A stretch of DNA of 64,000 bases, from assembly GCA_964610505.1 (NCBI GenBank), contig CAZSXU010000005.1:1-64000 (forward strand). Direction: 5' to 3'. Positions 51,799-60,421 of the stretch are shown here, piece by piece. Both the position numbers and the translations under genes were made by a program. Below the pieces are notes generated by a model. That model was not told where the DNA came from. It saw nothing but the letters and a program-made list of their open reading frames with translations, and searched no databases. How positions within the stretch are numbered: position 1 is the first letter of the stretch; each line of letters begins with the position of its first letter. The stretch is from CAZSXU01 sp964610505. GTDB lineage: Bacteria > Arandabacterota > Arandabacteria > JAGLYR01.

Positions 51799-53079
51799 CT
51801 AGAGGGCCGCATTCGGATCGTCCGCTCCGGGTTCGCTTTCGTCCAGATGCACGGACATCCATGCGGCGTCCCGGATGAGTCGACATCGGACGGAATGGAG
51901 AGGAACTCCCATTCTGTTTCCGACCGCCTCCCGCCACTCGGATGTTCCCGCACCCACTCGCCGCTCGAGAGCCTCCGGCAGATACAGATTGACGTCCACG
52001 TTCTCTTTCTCGCGTACGAGCTCCAGCCCAAAAGATTCGAGGTGCTCGAGTTCAATCCAGAACCGATGGTTCTCTCCCGCGACGAAACACGTGAGGGTAC
52101 CGTGCAGAGAACGCCAGACAACCGGCAGCTGAAACCCAAACTCCTGCTCCGACGCCGCCTTCCATCGATTGCGCACGTTCTGAATCTGGACGCCTTCGAT
52201 GATGTCGAGAGCTCGGGCGCACCAGGCCAGCGATCGTTCAAGCCCCCGCCGGGCCGATTCCGCCGAGGGCACAAAGCGAGTACCCCTCATCTCGCTGAGA
52301 GAAGACCATAGCCACAGGAGTTCGCCTTTGAGATTGTCCCTCGGAATCTCTCCCACGTTCAGGCTCTCGATTCCGCGTTCGGCCAGTTCCTTTTCGAAAC
52401 CATAGCCGCATCCGAGCAACGCCGAAATCAGGTTCGCCGCCAGCGCGGGCCGGTCGAGGTCGAGAAAGAATCTCTCTAGACCGGCTCCCCGGCGCTCGAG
52501 CGCGTTCCCGATGTTCCCTTCGAAGGACCGACCGGCGGATCTCAGGTTCTCGCCGAGCCGCTGAAGGGCCGTGCCCAGACGCGCATCGGCGCTCGTGCTG
52601 AGGGCGCGCCTCGCCCGGGGTGACGGGGTAAGCCCCCTCGCCCGGAGTATGAGAATCGACCGGACGTCTCGCTTCAACCGCTGAAGCGGAACGGCTTCTC
52701 TCTCCAGCCGCCGCTCCATCGTCCTCAGCCGATCTCTGACGTCGAACACCGCTTTTTCGTCCAGCGAGAGACCGAGGTCCTTTGCAATCTCCGCGATGAC
52801 AAGATCCAATTCATCCGATGCAATGCACGGTCCGTGAGACGCGCGGCTGGGAGTCCGGCCGTCCGACGAACCCGGTTCGTCCCGGACCCGGAGTCGAACA
52901 CCGGCACCGGCGGGTTCCACGATCGTGCGAAGAACCTTCCCCCTGACCAGAGGGAGATCGCTGTAGGCGAGGTGCGTTTCGCCTTCGACCTCCAGGACCA
53001 CTCTTCTTCCTGGGAGGAAACCCGTAACGCGGGCTTCCACCATCCGGCCCGGTATTAATCCGCTCATCTTCCCTTTCAC
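51799..53079 (-). CDS. Uncharacterised flagellar-locus protein, possibly FliK-like
   Basis: A 426-residue protein without signal peptide. The N-terminus (about 5-65) looks like a small beta domain (MVEARVTGFLPGRRVVLEVEGETHLAYSDLPLVRG). The centre (about 90-290) is helical and Arg/Leu-rich. The last 130 residues (FGFQLPVVWRSLHGTLTCFVAGENHRFWIELEHLESFGLELVREKENVDVNLYLPEALERRVG) recall the C-terminal hook-length-control domain of FliK, with a beta-strand pair followed by a helix. Its position between fliA and flgF differs from the usual fliK site. The GTG start 53079 is uncertain; ATG 53067 is in frame. Confidence 0.55.
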   Translation of the reverse strand: MKGKMSGLIPGRMVEARVTGFLPGRRVVLEVEGETHLAYSDLPLVRGKVLRTIVEPAGAGVRLRVRDEPGSSDGRTPSRASHGPCIASDELDLVIAEIAKDLGLSLDEKAVFDVRDRLRTMERRLEREAVPLQRLKRDVRSILILRARGLTPSPRARRALSTSADARLGTALQRLGENLRSAGRSFEGNIGNALERRGAGLERFFLDLDRPALAANLISALLGCGYGFEKELAERGIESLNVGEIPRDNLKGELLWLWSSLSEMRGTRFVPSAESARRGLERSLAWCARALDIIEGVQIQNVRNRWKAASEQEFGFQLPVVWRSLHGTLTCFVAGENHRFWIELEHLESFGLELVREKENVDVNLYLPEALERRVGAGTSEWREAVGNRMGVPLHSVRCRLIRDAAWMSVHLDESEPGADDPNAAL

Positions 53080-53151
53080 CGCGAGGAGCTGCCTTTGTTC
53101 CAGGCCGGTTGTTCAGCCGCAGCCCGGAACGAGATCAGACCCCCGTCCTCA

Positions 53152-53406
53152 TCAGATGACGAGATCGATGCGGGTTCCCCGCCTGGGATTCTCCCCGCCC
53201 TCCGACGCCGGAGATTTCTCCCGCGTCCGGTCCGGTTCCGTTGTCTGATCCTCCACCCCGTCTCTTCGGCGACGAGAGTTCTTACGCTCCGGCTCACCGG
53301 CCTCCCGATCCCGCTCTTCGCGTTCTTTCCCGCGAGCGGGGTTCACCCTTGCTATCGGCTCTGTCTTGATCCGGTCGGGAAGAGGATCCACTGAATCCGG
53401 TCTCAT
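53152..53406 (-). CDS. Small charged protein downstream of fliA
   Basis: An 84-residue, highly charged protein. It begins MRPDSVDPLPDRIKTEPIARVNPARGKEREERDREAGE, is Arg/Glu-rich and probably disordered, and ends NPRRGTRIDLVI. Short proteins with a basic disordered body and an IDxxV-like end recur just after fliA in several flagellar loci, to my recollection. The start lies 3 bp after the fliA stop, so it is translationally coupled. Function unknown; it might bind sigma-28 or an export component. Confidence 0.55.
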   Translation of the reverse strand: MRPDSVDPLPDRIKTEPIARVNPARGKEREERDREAGEPERKNSRRRRDGVEDQTTEPDRTREKSPASEGGENPRRGTRIDLVI

Positions 53407-53409
53407 GCT

Positions 53410-54150
53410 CTACTCTCGCTTTTCCTGCATCCCTCGAACGTGGGCCCTCAGCAACGTGACGGCCCTGGCGTGGATTTGCGAGACCCGGGATTCCGTGATG
53501 CCGAGCAAATTGCCGATCTCGCTCATTTTCAATCCCTCGTAGTAGTACAGAGAGAGAATCAACCGCTCCGATCGCGGCAGTTCCCGAATCAAGTCCGCCA
53601 GGATTTCCTTCATCTCCCGACGTTCAATCGCCGTCAGGACGTCCGGCCCATTCTCATCGGCCAGGTGGTCCTGGACATTGTCCGAATCTTGCCCCTCGTC
53701 GAGAGACAAGAGAGTCAATGAACTGGCCCGCGCCATGAGATCCGAAACTTGTTCGGGCGTGAAACCCACCGCCTTCGCCACTTCGTTCTCCGTCGGCGTT
53801 CGCCCCAGAGACGCCTGAAGCGCAAGCATGCAGGATTCGATTCTTCGAAGCCTGACCCGGGTGGAGTAGGGAAGCGGATCCAGAGCGCGAAGATGGTCAA
53901 GAATGGAACCTCGGATGCGATAGCGCGCGAAGGCCGAGAACTCCACGCCTCGCGCCGGGTCGAACGCATCCACGGCACGAATGAGTCCGAGGGTGCCCGC
54001 GCTGATCAGATCTTCAGGGTCTACGGTTCTTGGGACCTTTGCAGAAAACACGCCGGCGATCTGCTTCACCAGCGGAAGGCCCTCCAGGATTCTCTGGTCC
54101 CTGGCAGCCAACGTTGTGTTCCGGTAACCTTCGATCGTCGTATTCTGCAT
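53410..54150 (-). CDS. fliA: RNA polymerase sigma factor FliA (sigma-28)
   Basis: A 246-residue sigma-28. Region 2 is LVKQIAGVFSAKVPRTVDPEDLISAGTLGLIRAVDAFDPARGVEFSAFARYRIRGSILDHLRALD, region 3 follows (RRIESCMLALQASLGRTPTENEVAKAVG), and region 4 ends with LPRSERLILSLYYYEGLKMSEIGNLLGITESRVSQIHARAV. It directs late flagellar genes. ATG at 54150 lies 10 bp after the flhA stop; a longer frame into flhA is not credible. flhF and flhG, which often separate flhA and fliA, are absent. A FlgM-like gene is at 31.2 kb. Confidence 0.96.
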   Translation of the reverse strand: MQNTTIEGYRNTTLAARDQRILEGLPLVKQIAGVFSAKVPRTVDPEDLISAGTLGLIRAVDAFDPARGVEFSAFARYRIRGSILDHLRALDPLPYSTRVRLRRIESCMLALQASLGRTPTENEVAKAVGFTPEQVSDLMARASSLTLLSLDEGQDSDNVQDHLADENGPDVLTAIERREMKEILADLIRELPRSERLILSLYYYEGLKMSEIGNLLGITESRVSQIHARAVTLLRAHVRGMQEKRE

Positions 54151-54160
54151 GGTTCCAAGG

Positions 54161-56281
54161 CTAGGCCGTGATCGGCACAGCCTCCTTCGTGGGCGTTTCG
54201 TCCTGCCCCCGCGCCCGAGTCTCATCATCGAGAGCGAGTACTCCCACCGAGTACACGTCGACATCCGGCGCGACCTCATGGTAGGAGAGCACCGGCAGCG
54301 TCGGGAACGAGGTTTCCGTCAGCCGCCTGACGAGAAGACGGACTTGGGGCGCGCAGAGAACGGCAGGCCGTTCTTGGCGATCCAGAATGGATTTCACCAT
54401 GGTTTCCAGACGTTTGAGCAGCCGTTGCGTTTCCGCCGGAGAGAGCAAGGGTCCAAGCGACTTGCCCCCGTCACGTGCCGCCTGTGCGAGGGTGTGCTCC
54501 AGCTGCGGATCCAGGGATATCGCGTGCAGTCGACCCGGGGTTCCGGCGCAGCCGTCCGAGATCGCACGGGAGAGCCCCGCGCGAACGTATTCCGTGAGAA
54601 GGTCGACCTCCTTCACCTGCGACGCGTAATCGCCAAGCGTCTCCAGGATGGTTCCTAGATCCCGAATGGGCACTCTCTCCTTCAGAAGGTTCTGGAGCAC
54701 GCGGTGGGCCGTCCCCAGGGTCACCACCTGCGGGACCACGTCCTGAACGATGGCCGGGCTGTCCTTCTTCAACTCATCGAGCAGGAATTGGGTGTCCTGG
54801 CGCGTCAGGATTTCCCACGCGTGCGACTTGATGATCTCCGTGAGATGAGTGGCGAGAACCACGCTGGCACCGACCACCGTCAGACCCAGATCCTGGGCCT
54901 GGGCCTTGCCCGCGGTCGAGATCCATTTCGCCCGAAGTCCGAAGGCCGGCTCTTTCGTCTCGCTGCCTTCGATCTGATCCAACAATTCGCCGGACCCCAT
55001 TGCCAGATGATGGCCGACCCTAAGAGCCCCGGAAGCGACGCGATGCCCTCGAATGCGAATTTGGTATTCGTCCGCCTTGAGGCGGATGTCGTCTCGAACA
55101 CGAATCCGCGGAACGAGAATTCCAACCTCGCTCGCCAGCTGGCGACGCATCGCAACGGCCCGGTCCAGAAAGTCGCTCCCGCCCTCCGCGTCCATCAGCG
55201 GGATGAGCGCGTAGCCGATCGCCACCTCCAGCCGATCGACCTTCAGGTAATCCTCGGGAGGCGCTTCCCGTGTGGATGGCGGAGCGGCTGCGCCGGCCTC
55301 TTCGGCGGGCTCGGGCCGACGGCTCACCCGGCTCACAACGATGACTCCGAGACCCAACAGCAACAAGGGAAACGTGGGAATGCCCGGCACCAGGGCCAGG
55401 ACGCCCAGCGCGCCGGCTACCACGAATAGCGGTTTCCGGTGCGAGAACAGTTCCTTGCCGATTTCGCTTCCCAGACTCGAGGCTCCCGCTGCTCGGCTGA
55501 CGACGATTCCAGCGGACGTCGAGATGATGAGGGCCGGGATCTGGCTCACAAGTCCGTCCCCGATGGTGAGCTGCGTGTAGGTGCGCAGCGATTCACCGGG
55601 ACTCATCCCCATTTGCAGCATCCCCACCGCGAACCCCGCCAGGATGTTCACCAGCGTGATCACGATGCCGGCGATGGCGTCTCCCCGAACGAACTTGGCT
55701 GCTCCGTCCATGGCCCCGTAGAAATTCGCTTCCCTTGTAATCTCGGATCGGCGCCGCATCGCCTCCTCTTCATTGATCAACCCGGCGTTCAGATCGGCGT
55801 CAATGCTCATCTGCTTTCCCGGCATGGCGTCGAGTGTGAATCGCGCTCCCACTTCGGCGTTTCGTTCCGTACCCCGGACGATGACCAGGTACTGGATCGC
55901 CACGAGAATGACGAAGATCACGAACCCGACGATGTAGTTGTCCTTGACCACGAAGCTGCCGAAGGCCGAGATCATTTCTCCCGCATAGGCTTGCCCGAGA
56001 ATCAGTCGGGTCGAGGCGACGTTCAGCGCCAGGCGAAACAAGGTCACGACCAGCATTAAACTCGGAAAGACCGACAGCTGGAGCGGTGCCGTCACGTAGA
56101 GCGCATTGACGAGAACGATGAGCGAGAACGTCACATTGAAAGTCAACAACAGGTCCATAAGGAAGGTCGGCATAGGAACGATCATGATTCCAAGAATACC
56201 GATCACCGCAATGGCCAGCATCACATCCGGATGCTGCGCCAGATTCCACAAGGACCTCCGCTCACCCGATGTCTCGTTCAC
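54161..56281 (-). CDS. flhA: Flagellar export gate protein FlhA
   Basis: A 706-residue FlhA. Eight transmembrane helices occupy residues about 15-315 (DVMLAIAVIGILGIMIVPMPTFLMDLLLTFNVTFSLIVL), with the FHIPEP-type cytoplasmic loop RRSEITREANFYGAMDGAAKFVRGDAIAGIVI. The cytoplasmic part (about 340-690) includes the conserved RIRDDIRL and ENVRVL-like ring segments such as RVPIRDLGTILETLGDYA. It is the main proton-driven export gate and docks chaperone-substrate complexes. GTG start with AGAGAGGAAG upstream, 28 bp after flhB. Confidence 0.97.
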   Translation of the reverse strand: MNETSGERRSLWNLAQHPDVMLAIAVIGILGIMIVPMPTFLMDLLLTFNVTFSLIVLVNALYVTAPLQLSVFPSLMLVVTLFRLALNVASTRLILGQAYAGEMISAFGSFVVKDNYIVGFVIFVILVAIQYLVIVRGTERNAEVGARFTLDAMPGKQMSIDADLNAGLINEEEAMRRRSEITREANFYGAMDGAAKFVRGDAIAGIVITLVNILAGFAVGMLQMGMSPGESLRTYTQLTIGDGLVSQIPALIISTSAGIVVSRAAGASSLGSEIGKELFSHRKPLFVVAGALGVLALVPGIPTFPLLLLGLGVIVVSRVSRRPEPAEEAGAAAPPSTREAPPEDYLKVDRLEVAIGYALIPLMDAEGGSDFLDRAVAMRRQLASEVGILVPRIRVRDDIRLKADEYQIRIRGHRVASGALRVGHHLAMGSGELLDQIEGSETKEPAFGLRAKWISTAGKAQAQDLGLTVVGASVVLATHLTEIIKSHAWEILTRQDTQFLLDELKKDSPAIVQDVVPQVVTLGTAHRVLQNLLKERVPIRDLGTILETLGDYASQVKEVDLLTEYVRAGLSRAISDGCAGTPGRLHAISLDPQLEHTLAQAARDGGKSLGPLLSPAETQRLLKRLETMVKSILDRQERPAVLCAPQVRLLVRRLTETSFPTLPVLSYHEVAPDVDVYSVGVLALDDETRARGQDETPTKEAVPITA

Positions 56282-56309
56282 GCGGCACTTCCTCTCTCGG
56301 TCATCCCCT

Positions 56310-57389
56310 CTATCTCACTGATGAGAGCTTGCCCTTCAGCCTGTATACGTAGCTCAAGACTTCCGCCACGGCGCGATAGAGATCCATCGGAACCTCTCCA
56401 TCCACCGGGGTCGTCTTGAACAGTGATCGCGCCAGAAACTTGTCTTCCACAATGGGAACGTCGAATGTTCTGGCCAATTCCTTGATTCTCTCCGCGATGA
56501 GCCTCTGTCCCTTGGCCACCACCTTCGGCGCATTCATCGTTTCCGGGTCGTACCGCAGCGCGACCGCGAGTGTGGTCGGGTTGGTCAGAACGACGTCGGC
56601 CTTCGGGACCGCCTGCATCATGCGTTTCTGCGCCAGTGCTTTCTGCGCGGACCGAATTCGCCCTCGAATGAGTGGATCCCCCTCGGACTCCTTGTACTCG
56701 TCCTTGACTTCGCGTTTCGTCATCTTGAGATCCTTGATGTACTGACGACGCTGGTAGGCGTAGTCCATGAATCCCAGAAGGAGAAGCACCGCTCCGCCGC
56801 GCAGACACAGTCCCACCGCCAGATCGCTCACGTTGCTGAGAGCCTGGCCAAGCCCGATGTCCGTCCGGTTCAGGGTCTGAAGAATCGCTTCCCGCACCAC
56901 CCGATAGCAGACATAGGCGATCAGAACCACCTTGATCCCGTCTCGAAACAGATTGAAGAACACCCGCCCGGAGAACAGCTGCGCGGCCCCCGTTATTGGG
57001 TTCAGCCGCCCCAGGTTCAGCGCCAACGGCCTCGACGTCAGCAGGAACCCTCCCTGGATGGCCCAGGTGGCCGCCACCCCTACGCACACGAGAGTGACGA
57101 ACAGCGGCGCCAGCAGTTGGCCTGTCCACGCGCCCCACGAACCGAGAATTCCCGGTACGGTCTCGGCGGTAACCGGCGTGTCCGACAACCTGCAGAAAGA
57201 ATACAGAAACCGCTCCATCATCTCGGTTTTCATCCACGGGCCCGCGAACTTGAGAGTCAGCACGCCGGACAGAATCATGGCCGCCGACTTCAATTCGTTG
57301 CTCTTGATGACCTGACCCTTCTGCCGCGCCTTTTGTTTGCGCCGAAAGGTAGGTTGTTCTGTTTTCTCCTGTTTGGACTCGCCGGCCAC
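56310..57389 (-). CDS. flhB: Flagellar export switch protein FlhB
   Basis: A 359-residue FlhB with four transmembrane helices and a C-terminal switch domain. N-terminal ESKQEKTEQPTFRRKQKARQKGQVIKSNEL is typical. The autocleavage site reads VVLTNPTTLAVALRYD, i.e. Asn-Pro-Thr-Thr where most FlhB have NPTH; the Asn and Pro needed for self-cleavage are kept. Downstream are PKVVAKGQRLIAERIKELA and PVDGEVPMDLYRAVAEVLSYVYRL. It switches specificity from rod/hook to filament substrates. GTG start with AGGAGG 8 bp upstream, 12 bp after fliR. Confidence 0.96.
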   Translation of the reverse strand: MAGESKQEKTEQPTFRRKQKARQKGQVIKSNELKSAAMILSGVLTLKFAGPWMKTEMMERFLYSFCRLSDTPVTAETVPGILGSWGAWTGQLLAPLFVTLVCVGVAATWAIQGGFLLTSRPLALNLGRLNPITGAAQLFSGRVFFNLFRDGIKVVLIAYVCYRVVREAILQTLNRTDIGLGQALSNVSDLAVGLCLRGGAVLLLLGFMDYAYQRRQYIKDLKMTKREVKDEYKESEGDPLIRGRIRSAQKALAQKRMMQAVPKADVVLTNPTTLAVALRYDPETMNAPKVVAKGQRLIAERIKELARTFDVPIVEDKFLARSLFKTTPVDGEVPMDLYRAVAEVLSYVYRLKGKLSSVR

Positions 57390-57401
57390 CTTCCGGACCT
57401 C

Positions 57402-58181
57402 CTATGGCGCAAGTTGCAGGAGCAACCCCTGCAGCTCGGCCGGCACGGCGTAGATCGCCCGCTTCATAAGCCCCATGAACACGGGTAGCGTTGCCATGAG
57501 CACGAGGGCGCCCACCATGATTCTCAGCGGAAGCCCCACGGTGAAGATATTGAGCATGGGCACGCCTCTGGAGAGGATGCCGATGGCCATCTCCGTGAGA
57601 AACACGGCGGCAAGTACCGGAATGGCGATCTGAATGCCCAGGACAACGACCTCACAGAACAGGCGTACCAGACCCTCCGCGATACTCGGCGGCATCTGGG
57701 CCTGACCCAGAGGAATCAACACGAAGCTGGTTCCGAGAGCGTGTAGCAGCATTCGATGCCCCCCGAGAATCAGGAACAGAACCAGCACCATCAGGCCCTG
57801 AAATTGATCGATGAGCGTCCCCTGCTCCTTCGTGACCGGATCGACGACGCTCGCCAGACCGAACCCGATATGAACGCCCGCCAGCTGGCCCGCGTATTTG
57901 GCGGAGGCGAGGAAGAGAAGCACGACGAATCCCAAGAGGAGTCCAACGGCCAGTTCCCGAGCGACCAGGGGAATGTACCCCGCCCCCTGTATGTCGGACA
58001 CGCTGGCCGCATCCGCCGTCGGCACAAGCAACAGCGAGAGCAGGAGCGTCATCCAGACCCGATGCACCTTCGGGATCCCGTTCTGGCCGAATACGGGCGC
58101 CAGAAAGAGAAGTCCCGAAATCCGCACGCCGGTCAGGAGAAACAGCGGCAGGTCCGACGCCAATCGCTCAACGACTTCCAT
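57402..58181 (-). CDS. fliR: Flagellar export protein FliR
   Basis: A 259-residue membrane protein with about six hydrophobic helices: FLLTGVRISGLLFLAPVFGQNGIPKVHRVWMTLLLSLLL, LAVGLLLGFVVLLFLASAKYAGQLAGVHIGFGLASVVDP and GLPLRIMVGALVLMATLPVFMGLMKRAIYAV. These match FliR of the FliPQR core channel. It follows fliQ by 12 bp and precedes flhB, the conserved order. Confidence 0.96.
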   Translation of the reverse strand: MEVVERLASDLPLFLLTGVRISGLLFLAPVFGQNGIPKVHRVWMTLLLSLLLVPTADAASVSDIQGAGYIPLVARELAVGLLLGFVVLLFLASAKYAGQLAGVHIGFGLASVVDPVTKEQGTLIDQFQGLMVLVLFLILGGHRMLLHALGTSFVLIPLGQAQMPPSIAEGLVRLFCEVVVLGIQIAIPVLAAVFLTEMAIGILSRGVPMLNIFTVGLPLRIMVGALVLMATLPVFMGLMKRAIYAVPAELQGLLLQLAP

Positions 58182-58193
58182 CCGCTTTCGGCC

Positions 58194-58463
58194 TCATTGA
58201 ATGAATACCCTGAAATCCCCAAACAGCGTCGTCGCAAAACGCACCATTTTCTGCATCATCCACGGCATGAACAACAGCATCGCGAGAGCCACCGCGAGAA
58301 TCTTCGGCACGAAACTCAGCGTTGCCTCCTGGATCTGCGTCACCGCCTGCAGAATACTGATCGTCAGACCGGCGATCAGACCCATCAACAGCATCGGTCC
58401 CGCCACCTGGACGCCCACCATCAGGGCGTCTCGACCCAGATTGATCAGCAGTTCTTCACTCAT
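58194..58463 (-). CDS. fliQ: Flagellar export protein FliQ
   Basis: An 89-residue protein with two transmembrane helices, MSEELLINLGRDALMVGVQVAGPMLLMGLIAGLTISILQAVTQIQEATLSFVPKILAVALAML, an excellent match to FliQ. ATG at 58463 has GAGGG 5 bp upstream; a frame open to 58475 adds four residues. It is part of the FliP5Q4R1 inner-membrane channel. Confidence 0.96.
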   Translation of the reverse strand: MSEELLINLGRDALMVGVQVAGPMLLMGLIAGLTISILQAVTQIQEATLSFVPKILAVALAMLLFMPWMMQKMVRFATTLFGDFRVFIQ

Positions 58464-58485
58464 TCGAACCCTCATCCCGGAACGG

Positions 58486-59250
58486 CTACGCGAAGCTGGT
58501 GACGAGTGATTGAATAATCAAGTACCAACCGTCAACGAGGACAAATAACAGAATCTTGAACGGCATCGAAATCATGACCGGGGGCAGCATCATCATCCCC
58601 ATGGACATCAGAATGCTTGCGACGACCATGTCGATGATCAGAAACGGGATGAACAGCAGAAAGCCGATCTGAAAAGCCGTGGTGAGCTCGCTCACGACGA
58701 AGGCGGGAATCACCAGATAGGTCGGGATGTCTTCCCTGCGAGAAACGTCCTTCGCGCCGGCGATCCCCATGAACAGCTGGAGATCTTTTTCCCGAGTATG
58801 ATGGAACATGAACTCCCGCACGGGGTCGATGGCTTTCTCCCACGCTTCGCCCTCTTGAATCTCCCCGTTCATCAAGGGTTCCAGTGCACTGCGGTGGACC
58901 TCCTGCCAGACCGGAGCCATGATGAACACGGTGAGAAACAGGGCCATGCCGGTCAGGATCTGGTTTGGCGGTGTCTGTTGCTGCCCGATCGCGTGTTTGA
59001 GAAAGGACAGCACCACCACGATTCGGGTAAACGACGTGACCAGAATCGCAAAGGCGGGCGCTAAGGACAGAACAGTGAGCAGAAGAACGATCTTCAGCGT
59101 CAACGGCAGCCCGGACGAATCGTCCGCGTCCCCGACCTCGACGTTGATCTGAGGAATGCCGTAGGCGGAACCGGCACTGCCCAGGAGAAGGATGCCCGCG
59201 ATCAGCAAGCCGGGTAGGACACCTCTCCATCTGCTCTGTGAACCTCGCAT
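58486..59250 (-). CDS. fliP: Flagellar export protein FliP
   Basis: A 254-residue FliP. A cleavable signal (LPGLLIAGILLLGSAGSAYG) is followed by four helices with LAPAFAILVTSFTRIVVVLSFLKHAIGQQQTPPNQILTGMALFLTVFIMAP and the C-terminal YLVIPAFVVSELTTAFQIGFLLFIPFLIIDMVVASILMSMGMMMLPPVMISMPFKILLFVLVDGW. All family signatures are intact. It nucleates the export channel, aided by FliO encoded just upstream. Confidence 0.97.
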   Translation of the reverse strand: MRGSQSRWRGVLPGLLIAGILLLGSAGSAYGIPQINVEVGDADDSSGLPLTLKIVLLLTVLSLAPAFAILVTSFTRIVVVLSFLKHAIGQQQTPPNQILTGMALFLTVFIMAPVWQEVHRSALEPLMNGEIQEGEAWEKAIDPVREFMFHHTREKDLQLFMGIAGAKDVSRREDIPTYLVIPAFVVSELTTAFQIGFLLFIPFLIIDMVVASILMSMGMMMLPPVMISMPFKILLFVLVDGWYLIIQSLVTSFA

Positions 59251-59283
59251 CTCCTGATCCCTTCCCCTCTCACGGCCCGTCCG

Positions 59284-59778
59284 TCAGACTTGGAGCCGGG
59301 TACCCCTGCCCGTGACGGCCCTCAGGATGTTCGAGAACCTTCCCGATTCGTCAGGCGCGGAGGGCATTTCCGGATACCGTTCATCCCCCTCTTCCGGCGA
59401 GAGCTCCAGCACCGGCGTAATCGTGTTCTCTGTGACGCCGACAACCACCACGCGTCCCGCCATCCGTACGGTGTAGAGAGCTCGCTTCGGCGCAAGGTAA
59501 CACCGGTCCAGTACTTTGATGCTGCCGTGGAGCCGCGCGCCGTTTCTCCCACCGAGCATTCGGAGGGCGTAGACAGCTCCGACGATGAGAAGGAGGATCA
59601 ATCCCAGGGCGAGGGCCACGCGAAGAGCCATCCCGGCCATCTCTGCAGGCCGACCGTACGCGCCTTCTTCCGGGAGGTCGGCCGCCTCACCAGCGGCCGG
59701 AGCGTGGAGCAGGCCCCAGCTGATCAGGAGCACGGCGACGCAGACTACCGGAAACAGAATAACCAGAATCCGTTTCAT
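59284..59778 (-). CDS. fliO: Flagellar export protein FliO
   Basis: A 164-residue FliO. An N-terminal hydrophobic segment (ILVILFPVVCVAVLLISWGLL) resembles a signal, and a second helix lies at residues about 49-70 (MALRVALALGLILLLIVGAVYAL). The cytoplasmic domain follows with LHGSIKVLDRCYLAPKRALYTVRMAGRVVVVGVTENTITPVLEL, the FliO core. It promotes FliP assembly. It stands between fliN and fliP in the usual order. The sequence is poorly conserved in the family but context makes the call safe. Confidence 0.9.
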   Translation of the reverse strand: MKRILVILFPVVCVAVLLISWGLLHAPAAGEAADLPEEGAYGRPAEMAGMALRVALALGLILLLIVGAVYALRMLGGRNGARLHGSIKVLDRCYLAPKRALYTVRMAGRVVVVGVTENTITPVLELSPEEGDERYPEMPSAPDESGRFSNILRAVTGRGTRLQV

Positions 59779-59794
59779 TTTGCTCCGCCTCCTT

Positions 59795-60400
59795 CTACCC
59801 CGACGGCTCCGTTTGTGGCCGGAGAAGTTCGGTCACCCGAACACCGAACTGGTCGTCCACCACGACAACCTCTCCCCTGCCCACGAGCTCACCGTTCACC
59901 AGGACATCGACCGGATCTCCCACCGATCGATCCAGCCGGACCACGGCGCCGGGACCGAGGTCGAGAATTTCGCGCAGGAACATCCTTGTCGATCCCAGCT
60001 CGATCGTCACCGGTACGGCGACATCCAGGAGAAGGTGCATGTTGTCGGACTTGGACGAGGTCGCCTGCGAGATCAGGGGCTGGAATTCCGCCCGCTGGAC
60101 GGTCGTGCTCTCTGCCGTGCCCGCCTCGGCGTCTTCGGATTCGGCAGGGGCACCCTCCCCCTCCGCCTCGTTATCGGCGGAGGAGTCGGCGGCCCCTTCT
60201 CCCGCGCTCGCGTTCTCGTCTCCCGGCCCTTCGCTCGATGAAGATTCCGCGTCCACCTGCGGCTGTGCATCCTCAGCGGAGAGTTCCGCCGATTCTTCCG
60301 CACTCGTTTCGCTTTCGGCAGCGGGCGTGTCCTCGACCTGCGTCGAAGAGTCGTTCTGCTCCACGGCGTCCATGACCTCTTGAGTGCTCACGTCCAACAC
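59795..60400 (-). CDS. fliN: Flagellar switch protein FliN with long acidic N-terminus
   Basis: A 201-residue FliN. Only residues about 120-198 are the SpoA/FliN domain (LLLDVAVPVTIELGSTRMFLREILDLGPGAVVRLDRSVGDPVDVLVNGELVGRGEVVVVDDQFGVRVTEL). The first about 110 residues are an Ala/Ser/Glu/Asp-rich, almost purely acidic, disordered tail, unusual in length. The GTG start at 60400 and a GTG nine bases later are both possible. It builds the C-ring and binds FliH. It lies 21 bp after fliM. Confidence 0.92.
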   Translation of the reverse strand: MLDVSTQEVMDAVEQNDSSTQVEDTPAAESETSAEESAELSAEDAQPQVDAESSSSEGPGDENASAGEGAADSSADNEAEGEGAPAESEDAEAGTAESTTVQRAEFQPLISQATSSKSDNMHLLLDVAVPVTIELGSTRMFLREILDLGPGAVVRLDRSVGDPVDVLVNGELVGRGEVVVVDDQFGVRVTELLRPQTEPSG

Positions 60401-60421
60401 CTCTCTCTTTGTTGAGTCCGA

